A stretch of 64,000 nucleotides of DNA from positions 186,001 to 250,000 of the forward strand of contig CAWAEZ010000009.1 of the NCBI GenBank assembly GCA_963781195.1. The letters are read 5' to 3'. This document shows positions 8,929 through 18,519 of the stretch, one piece after another; the first letter of the stretch is position 1; every line of letters begins with the position of its first letter. This DNA is from JAJPKK01 sp963781195. Lineage in GTDB: Bacteria > Pseudomonadota > Alphaproteobacteria > Rhizobiales > Xanthobacteraceae. Under the pieces are notes generated by a model. The model was given only the letters and a program-made list of their open reading frames with translations, was not told the origin of the DNA and made no database searches. The position numbers and the translations under genes are program-made.

Positions 8929-10092
8929 TCACCGTGTCGGCCAGGTCCAGGATGGGCGGTCGCCGTCGGCGATGACCGTTTCGCCGAGTTTCTTTTCGAG
9001 CACGATCCGCTGCGCGTCCGACCGGGCGAGTTCGTCGACCAGGGTCTCGGCGTGGGTGACGACGACGAGCTGCGAGCGCGTCGCCGCCTGGGCGATGAGG
9101 CGGCCGAGCGGGGCCAGCAAATCCGGATGAAGGCTCGTCTCGGGCTCGTTGAGGATCATCAGGGTCGGCGGCCGCGGCGTGAGCAGCGCGGCGCACAAGA
9201 GGAGATAGCGCAGCGTGCCGTCCGATAGCTCCGCCGCGTGAAGCGGCCGCAGCAGGCCGTGCTGGTGCATCTCGAGCTCGAAGTAGCCGTCGGTCGAAAC
9301 GACGTCGACGGTCGCGCCGGGAAACGCGTCGGCGATGACCGCGGCGAGCTCCTGCCGGCCGCCGATCTCGCGGACGGTCTCGATCGCCGCGGCGAGGTCC
9401 GCCCCGTCGCTCGCCATCACCGGCGTATAGGTGCCGACCTGCGGCCGGCGCGCCGGGGCGTCGCGATCGGTGCGGAAATGGTCGTAGAAGCGCCAGTCGC
9501 GCATGCGCTCGCGCAACACTAAAAGCTCGGGCGCATCCCGCGGGTCGCTGCAGTGGGTCATCATGCTGTCGAACGGGGCGAGATTCGTGAAGACCTGCCG
9601 CCATTCGCCGGAATCGGCGCGGATGCGAACCAACGGTCCATTGCGCACCGCAAAGGCATTGGCGCGGCCGAGGGTTTCGCCGGTCCACTGGCTCTCGGTC
9701 TTGATCTCGGGGTCGCGCTCGAAGGGATGCGAGCCGGGCACCGGCAGGCCGAGATCGATGGCGTAACCGTAGTCCTGCCCGGCAAAGCCCAGCTTGAGAC
9801 TGATCGGGTTTTTGCGCAGCGTGCCCTGGACCGGATGGTCGCCGTGTTTTACCGCGCGCGAGAGCGATTCCGGACCGGCCCATAAGGTCGAGTGCAGGCC
9901 ACCCTCCGCCGCAAGGGACTGGATGATGCGCCCTTGGGCGATGTCGGCGAGGAGCCGCAGCGCGCGATAGAGACTCGACTTGCCGCTGCCGTTCGCCCCG
10001 GTCACGACGTTGAGGGGCCCGAGCGAAAGCCGCACGTCGCGCAGCGAGCGGTAACCCGCGATCGCGAGCTTGGTGATCAGCGGGTTCGTCAC
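8929..10092 (-). CDS. AAA family ATPase (RecF/OLD-like, AAA_21)
   Basis: The 387-residue protein is a single-chain ABC-class ATPase resembling the ATPase half of RecF, SMC and OLD proteins. It begins with LITKLAIAGYRSLRDVRLSLGPLNVVTGANGSGKSS, here quoted as ITKLAIAGYRSLRD and the Walker A GANGSGKSS at residues 33-41. The signature-like AELSDGTLRYLLLCAALL is near residue 275, the Walker B-like LMILNEPETSLHPDL near 300, and the switch histidine VVVTHAETLVDEL near 335. No TOPRIM or nuclease partner is adjacent, so it is not an obvious Gabija or OLD defence system. Such solitary ATPases are common in alphaproteobacteria; the function is unknown. Confidence 0.85.
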   Translation of the reverse strand: MTNPLITKLAIAGYRSLRDVRLSLGPLNVVTGANGSGKSSLYRALRLLADIAQGRIIQSLAAEGGLHSTLWAGPESLSRAVKHGDHPVQGTLRKNPISLKLGFAGQDYGYAIDLGLPVPGSHPFERDPEIKTESQWTGETLGRANAFAVRNGPLVRIRADSGEWRQVFTNLAPFDSMMTHCSDPRDAPELLVLRERMRDWRFYDHFRTDRDAPARRPQVGTYTPVMASDGADLAAAIETVREIGGRQELAAVIADAFPGATVDVVSTDGYFELEMHQHGLLRPLHAAELSDGTLRYLLLCAALLTPRPPTLMILNEPETSLHPDLLAPLGRLIAQAATRSQLVVVTHAETLVDELARSDAQRIVLEKKLGETVIADGDRPSWTWPTR

Positions 10093-10215
10093 GCGACGCT
10101 CATGGACGGCAACGGCCCCCTCCGCGCCGCGCGCTGATTATGACAAGCTTCATGTCGGGGCTCGAAACGGCGTACAACGCTGGGTCGAACCCACTCTTTG
10201 CCGATCGGGGAGCCG

Positions 10216-10602
10216 ATGATCAAGAACTTCAGCGATCATGCCGCCAACGAACGCACCTTTCTCGCCTGGGTCCGCACCGCCATCGCGGTGATGGCGTTCG
10301 GCTTCATCGTGGAGAAGTTCGACCTGTTCCTGGAGATCGCGGCGCCCTCGCTCGTCGGCCGCACCCTGCTGCCGCCGGGGCAGCGCATGGGCAATTTGGC
10401 CGGCTTGGCGCTGATCGTGATGGGCACGGCGATGGTGGCGATCGCAGCGGTCCGCTTTCTCGTCACCGAGCGGCGCATCGAGAGCGACGAGGTCCATCGC
10501 GGCAGCGGATCGCGGTTCGACATCGCGCTGGCGCTCCTGCTGGTCATGCTCGGGTGTTTTCTCGTGGTCTACCTGTCCCACGCGATCGTCGACACGCCAT
10601 AG
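10216..10602 (+). CDS. DUF202 (YidH-type) membrane protein
   Basis: The 128-residue integral membrane protein begins with the typical DUF202 opening SDHAANERTFLAWVRTAIAV, followed by three hydrophobic segments at about 14-35, 62-85 and 99-122. The family has no defined biochemical role. ATG at 10216 has GGGGAG only three bases upstream, which is short but is the best site. It lies divergent from the AAA ATPase and convergent with dnaE2, 59 bases away. Confidence 0.85.
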   Translation: MIKNFSDHAANERTFLAWVRTAIAVMAFGFIVEKFDLFLEIAAPSLVGRTLLPPGQRMGNLAGLALIVMGTAMVAIAAVRFLVTERRIESDEVHRGSGSRFDIALALLLVMLGCFLVVYLSHAIVDTP

Positions 10603-10661
10603 GGCCAGCGCCGCAGCCGCGGGTCGATTCGACACAGCCCTTGGCGTCATCGGCTCGATCC

Positions 10662-14405
<3,744 letters not shown>

Positions 14406-14588
14406 GGGAACTCACGCACAAGTCCGGGCTGTTTTCGTATTTGTTCGCATCGATGCCGTTGAGCGGGCCAGTTGATGCCCTGTCGCGGAGCTCACCTGAG
14501 AGCCCGTAAATCTTTCCAGGGACCTCATCCTGAGTCGGAGAGTGATGAGGTCGGGGGGTGTCGACCCGGTGAAATTGCGTCTCATGCG
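14406..14588. other. imuB-dnaE2 spacer with repeat remnant
   Basis: The 183-base gap interrupts the cassette. It contains an imperfect inverted repeat around 14521-14550 (ACCTCATCCTGAG facing AGTGATGAGG), related to the CATCC/GGATG element near 8834-8868. No second LexA box was found in front of dnaE2. Confidence 0.5.
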
Positions 14589-16433
14589 TCACCCGAACAG
14601 GCCGTGGAGGAACCAGCGCGGCTGCAGGGTTTCGCGGCCGAACAGTCCCTCGCGATAAAGCCAAGCGCGCAAGCCATCGCGGCTCTCGACGCGGAAGTAA
14701 TCGCGGGTCAGCGCCTGCCCGGTCTCGTCGCGCCACCATTCCATGGCGATGCGCTCGGGCCCCTCGGCGATGGCGACCTCGTGCAGCACGCGGCGCCAGC
14801 GGAACCGCGCGGGCGGGCCGTCCGGCACCTCGGCGATCGCCTCGACCGGCTCCGGACGCTCGAACAGCCGCACCGGCCGGACCGGGCCGACACTGTCCTG
14901 AGACCCGTCCTGCGCCACCTCCAGCGCCGCGCGGGGCCACGGAGAAACCTCTCCCCGCGCGCGGGGAGAGGTCGGCGCGCCCTCGCGTGTCGGGCGAGGG
15001 GGCGTTTCCTCGCGCCTGAGCTTCGAAAATTCTGGCGCGGGCTTCAAAGGCTCGGGCAAGGGGAGACGCCCCCTCACCCCAGCCCTCTCCCCGCATGCGG
15101 CAGGGGGATCGGGGAGATGGAGCGCAGCCGCTGTGCGCACCGACCGATTCATGTTGTGGGCCGCAGGCAGGGCGGCGACGGCGAATTCCGGGATATGGGT
15201 GTCCTGCGGCACCAGCCGGGTGACCCGGCGCGGTCCGAAGCGGGCACCGAGGCGATCGATGAGGTGCCACAGTTCGGCTTCGTCGTCGCGCCCGGCCGGG
15301 GCGAGCGCGGCCTGCACCGGCTCGCTGCGCTCGGTGACGAGGGCGGCGAGCCGCACCATGTCGTAGCCGAAGCCGGGATCGCAGGCCTCGCCGAGCGTCG
15401 CCAGGCGATCGGCGAACAGGCGGACGATACGGGAAGCCTCGCGCAGCGGCGCGCCGGTGCCGACCTCGATGCGGTAGACCGTGTTGTCGGTGCGGAACAG
15501 CACGACCTGCAGGAGCCGCGCGCCCTCCTGCCGGCGCTCCATGGCGATACCGAGCCGGCCGGCGAGCCTCGCGATGGTACCCAGCACGTCGCGCTCGAGA
15601 CCGATCGGATCGGCAAAGCGCTGCTCGGCCACATAGGAGGGCAGCGGCAGGCGCGGCGTGATCGGCTCGTCCTCGCGGCCGAGCGCCTGATCGATGCGGC
15701 GCACCAGAATTTCGCCGAACCGCGCGGCCAGCGGCGCGCGCGGTAGATCGAGGAGATCGCCGACCTGCTTGAGGCCGACCTCGGCGAGCGCCGCGACCGT
15801 CTCCGGCGCGAGGCGCAGCGCCGCCGTCGACAGCGGTGCGAGCGCCGTTTGCATGCGCTGCGGCGGCACCAGCGCGGGGTTGCCGTAGCGCGCAACGCCC
15901 CAGGCGCAGCCGGCGGTGTCGGCGACCGCGGTGCGGGCGTGAAGGCCTGTGGCCGCGAGGCGGGCGAGCAGGTCGCGGCACAAAGGCCCTTCCCCGCCGA
16001 ACAGGTGGGCACAGCCGGTGATCTCGAGCATCAGGCCGTCAGGCGCATCGAGGCCGACCAGCGGCGTGTAACGGTCGCACCAGTCGGCGACCGCCTCGAG
16101 AAGCTTGCGGTCGGCCGCCGCGTCGCTTTCGGCGACGGCGAGGCCGGGATGCATGGCGCGGGCATCGGCGAGCGCCAGGCCGGTACGCAGGCCGAGGTGC
16201 TGAGCCGCATCGTTCATCGCCACGATCCGCTGGGCGCTCTTGATCGCCTGGACCACGATGAGCGGCTGGTCCGGCGCGAACCCCGCCTGGCCAGCCTGAA
16301 CTTGGCCAGCTTGAACCTGGGCGGACTCAGCCGGTGCGGACGAGCGACTGCGGACCAGACGATCGGTCGAAAGGCGCCGCAGCCACAGGGCGAGGTAGCG
16401 CCGCGGTGAGGGCAGGGACGAAGGCGCGCTCAT
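14589..16433 (-). CDS. imuB: ImuB, Y-family polymerase-like protein
   Basis: ImuB is a catalytically inactive Y-family paralogue that links DnaE2 and ImuA to the beta clamp during SOS mutagenesis (family knowledge). The 614-residue product starts at ATG 16433 with RRYLALWLRRLSTDRLVR, the usual ImuB opening. It contains the palm-like DAPDGLMLEITGCAHLFGG region near 140-160 and the fingers/thumb segment with RVTRLVPQDTHIPE. Residues of roughly 437-495 (DNA about 14947-15115) form a low-complexity block built on palindromic repeats before VRLFERPEPVEAI. Near the N-terminus QVQAG is repeated. The gene overlaps the end of imuA by 107 bp, so the two are probably translated together. Confidence 0.93.
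   Translation of the reverse strand: MSAPSSLPSPRRYLALWLRRLSTDRLVRSRSSAPAESAQVQAGQVQAGQAGFAPDQPLIVVQAIKSAQRIVAMNDAAQHLGLRTGLALADARAMHPGLAVAESDAAADRKLLEAVADWCDRYTPLVGLDAPDGLMLEITGCAHLFGGEGPLCRDLLARLAATGLHARTAVADTAGCAWGVARYGNPALVPPQRMQTALAPLSTAALRLAPETVAALAEVGLKQVGDLLDLPRAPLAARFGEILVRRIDQALGREDEPITPRLPLPSYVAEQRFADPIGLERDVLGTIARLAGRLGIAMERRQEGARLLQVVLFRTDNTVYRIEVGTGAPLREASRIVRLFADRLATLGEACDPGFGYDMVRLAALVTERSEPVQAALAPAGRDDEAELWHLIDRLGARFGPRRVTRLVPQDTHIPEFAVAALPAAHNMNRSVRTAAALHLPDPPAACGERAGVRGRLPLPEPLKPAPEFSKLRREETPPRPTREGAPTSPRARGEVSPWPRAALEVAQDGSQDSVGPVRPVRLFERPEPVEAIAEVPDGPPARFRWRRVLHEVAIAEGPERIAMEWWRDETGQALTRDYFRVESRDGLRAWLYREGLFGRETLQPRWFLHGLFG
14947..15115. repeat. Palindromic repeats inside imuB
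   Basis: A perfect 26-bp palindrome spans 14947-14972 (half-site ACCTCTCCCCGCG), and a degenerate copy with CTCTCCCCGCATGCGG lies near 15085-15110. They belong to the same family as the repeats in dnaE2 and keep the imuB frame open. Confidence 0.88.
16286..16330. repeat. 15-bp tandem repeat in imuB 5' region
   Basis: Two clear copies of CCTGGCCAGCCTGAA-like 15-mers and a third diverged copy. In imuB they encode the repeated QVQAG near residue 40; in the overlapping upstream part the end of imuA runs just beyond, at 16327. Confidence 0.8.
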
Positions 16434-17214
16434 GATGATCCCATGACAGGCGCCACTGGCCGGTGGGACCGTGGCGGTTCTTGACGAGCGAGACGGCGAA
16501 GGTCGGAAGGGCGAGGCCGCCGAAACCGTCACGCTCGCCGCTCGCGGACGCGACCTCCCAGCGCGTCATCGCCGCATTGGCGGCCCGGCAGGGCCGGTGG
16601 CGCAGGATCAGGCCGAGACCGCGGCCGGCGCCCGCGGCGAGCGCCAGCCGCCGCGTCGCCGTGAGGTCGCCGTCATCGCCCATGAGCTCGGTGACGACCG
16701 CGCCGGCCGAGCGGCACTGCAGCGCCTCCTCCATCGCCCACAGCCCGTCACCGGGACGCGGCACCCGAAGAACGACGATACGATGCAACGGCAGCCCCAG
16801 CAGCGCGAGCCCCGGCCCGTACAGTTCGCCCGTCTCGGCGGCCGCGAAATCGGGCCGGATCCAGATCGTCTGCCCGCCCCCGCGAAGCGCCAGCACCGCA
16901 AGCGCCGCCGCGAACCCGGTCGCCGCCCCGCCGGCGCCCGGCGCGGCAGGGCCGATTTCATGCAGGGCGCCGCAGGCGAGGCCTCCGCCGAGCGCACGGT
17001 CGAGCGACGCGATGCCGAGGCTCGTCCGCGCCTCCTCGCCCGGTCGAGCGGCCGCGATGGCGGCCACCGCACGCCGCAGTGCGCTCAGGGTGTCCCGTGG
17101 GTCTCCAGCCGGTGGGACGGAGGATCCGACCGTGGAAGGTTCGACGGCGGATAACTCGGCGGCGGATGACTCGGCGGCTGACAACTCGACGGCTGACAAC
17201 TCGACGGCTGACAT
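16327..17214 (-). CDS. imuA: ImuA, RecA-like SOS mutagenesis protein
   Basis: ImuA is a RecA-fold accessory protein of the ImuA-ImuB-DnaE2 mutasome. The 295-residue product has the family hallmarks TSLGIASLDRALGGGLACGALHEI (quoted in two parts: TSLGIASLDRALGGG and LACGALHEI), then TIWIRPDFAAAETGELYGPGL and the C-terminal FAVSLVKNRHGPTGQWRL-type segment. The first 25 residues are a pentapeptide repeat (SAVEL-like) encoded by a 15-bp tandem repeat that contains the ATG itself, and there is no strong ribosome site, so the real start may be further in. It is the first gene of the cassette, with an SOS box 57 bases upstream. Confidence 0.9.
   Translation of the reverse strand: MSAVELSAVELSAAESSAAELSAVEPSTVGSSVPPAGDPRDTLSALRRAVAAIAAARPGEEARTSLGIASLDRALGGGLACGALHEIGPAAPGAGGAATGFAAALAVLALRGGGQTIWIRPDFAAAETGELYGPGLALLGLPLHRIVVLRVPRPGDGLWAMEEALQCRSAGAVVTELMGDDGDLTATRRLALAAGAGRGLGLILRHRPCRAANAAMTRWEVASASGERDGFGGLALPTFAVSLVKNRHGPTGQWRLSWDHHERAFVPALTAALPRPVAAAPFDRSSGPQSLVRTG
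17140..17214. repeat. 15-bp tandem repeat at imuA start
   Basis: Five 15-bp units (17140-17154 through 17200-17214) of the type CTCGACGGCTGACAA. The last unit ends in CAT, the reverse complement of the imuA ATG. Reading on the minus strand gives the peptide pattern SAVEL/SAAES. Confidence 0.92.
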
Positions 17215-17270
17215 GGACGCGCTCTACTTTTCATGTGTGCCGTGGTTTCGTGCTCAGGGATAACCCATGT

Positions 17271-17285
17271 GTTCCCTGTTTGTTC
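17271..17285. promoter_or_regulatory. LexA (SOS) box of the imu cassette
   Basis: GTTCCCTGTTTGTTC is an exact GTTC-N7-GTTC, the direct-repeat LexA site of alphaproteobacteria. It sits 57 bases upstream of imuA, where repression of the imuA-imuB-dnaE2 cassette is expected. A third GTTC follows at 17290-17293. Confidence 0.82.
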
Positions 17286-17353
17286 TATAGTTCTCCAACC
17301 ATCTTCCGCTGTCAAGGCGGGCGAGGAATGAGCTGTGATTATTGGAGCGAACT

Positions 17354-17480
17354 CTCGGCCGCAGCCGCTTCGGCGCGGCAAAGGGCGACCGCGGCTCGGC
17401 CGCGGCCGCTTGGGCACACGGCAAAGGGCGACCGCGGCTCGGCCGCGGCCGCTTGGGCACACGGCAAAGCGCGGACCGCG
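17354..17480. repeat. 43-bp tandem repeat
   Basis: Three copies with a 43-base period: the GCAAAG landmark recurs at 17378, 17421 and 17464. The unit carries GACCGCGGCTCGGCCGCGGC and is itself hairpin-forming. The first copy is diverged. The array lies in the spacer between imuA and the DUF2865 gene, just after that gene's stop codon. Confidence 0.9.
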
Positions 17481-17485
17481 GCAAC

Positions 17486-18103
17486 CTACCGCTTCTCGCT
17501 GACCTTCAGCTTCGACAGCCGGCTGCGCAGGTCGCGCGACACCCAGCCGGATTTCGCCGCGGGGGCGAAGTCCGCAGTCCTGTGGGCATCGCCCTGGGCG
17601 CCCTGAAAGACCTTGAGACCGTCGGCGGTGGCGACGATGTCGCCCGCCTGCAGGGTCGGGTCGGTCATCACCTCAGTCGAGACGAGACCGAACGAGTCCT
17701 TACCGTTGCAGGAACACCCCGCAACCACTGCGGTGCGATAGGCGAACGCCTTGTCGAGATCGCTGTAATGCGCGCCCCTCTCGTCGACCGAACTGTCGAT
17801 CTCGCCGCCGCGATAGACCCGGGTCTTGGCCGCCGGGCACATGGCGCTGCACATCTGCACCGGCGTCGCATTGCCGGCCGACGCGATCGGGTAATAGCGC
17901 CCGTCGCACTGCCGCACGCAGAACGCCCTCTGTCCGCTGGAATAGCCGAGCGGATCGACCCGCGGGATCGGGTCGACGGCCTGGGGCGCCTGGAGGCCGA
18001 ACAGGCCGAGAATGCCGTCGAACAAGCCGGCGGCCTTCGCGCCCGACACCGAGCCGGCAACGATCAGGACGGCGATGATGAGCACGCGAAGCAGGCTTTG
18101 CAT
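17486..18103 (-). CDS. DUF2865 domain exported protein
   Basis: The 205-residue protein starts with a clear signal peptide (MQSLLRVLIIAVLIVAGSVSGAKA), quoted as MQSLLRVLIIAVLIVAG then SVSGAKA. The conserved DUF2865 motif AFCVRQCDGRYYPI is followed by CSAMCPAAKTRVYRG, and several paired cysteines suggest an oxidised, periplasmic fold. The family is confined to alphaproteobacteria and its role is unknown. A longer reading starting at 18175 is possible, but the start at 18103 places the signal peptide at the N-terminus. The C-terminus is Lys/Arg-rich. Confidence 0.82.
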   Translation of the reverse strand: MQSLLRVLIIAVLIVAGSVSGAKAAGLFDGILGLFGLQAPQAVDPIPRVDPLGYSSGQRAFCVRQCDGRYYPIASAGNATPVQMCSAMCPAAKTRVYRGGEIDSSVDERGAHYSDLDKAFAYRTAVVAGCSCNGKDSFGLVSTEVMTDPTLQAGDIVATADGLKVFQGAQGDAHRTADFAPAAKSGWVSRDLRSRLSKLKVSEKR

Positions 18104-18519
18104 CCGGGCGGAGCGGCACGCCGAAAGCGCGCACAAAGGCAGGGCAACCGAGCTGTCCATCCGCGCCACGAGCATCCCCCCGATCGATCAGACAACGGCA
18201 ATCACTCCCGTTAGTCTGGATCGCCCGCCGGCGGGTTCGACCGGCATGGTAAATAAAGATGGTAAACATCAGCCCCGTGGGCGCTCCGGCCAGCCTTCTG
18301 TGTCCGGTCAGAATCGTGCCCCGTCGCTGGCGGGCGACGCCGCGAAAACGGCACAGCCCCGCCAAAACGATGCGCTGCGGATGCTTTAACCAGCTTCGCC
18401 GGGTCGTGACACGCATCCGTGGCATCAATGGGCTAAGAGCGGCATCGCGCGCTTGAGAAAGATCGGCCCGCCTCACGGACGAACGATCTTCGCGGGTCCG
18501 TCGAACACAGGAGCAGGGT
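18104..18519. other. Divergent promoter region
   Basis: This 416-base spacer separates the divergent DUF2865 and VCBS-protein genes and must hold both promoters. Stretches such as GGTAAATAAAGATGGTAAAC (18247-18266) are AT-richer than the surroundings. No repeat or small gene was recognised. Confidence 0.4.

Noticed and set aside
8929..10092. Defence system of OLD or Gabija type
   Set aside because: No TOPRIM or helicase partner gene is adjacent and the ATPase stands alone.
14406..14588. A second LexA box before dnaE2
   Set aside because: GTTC and GAAC occur, but no GTTC-N7-GTTC pair was found; the closest has two mismatches.
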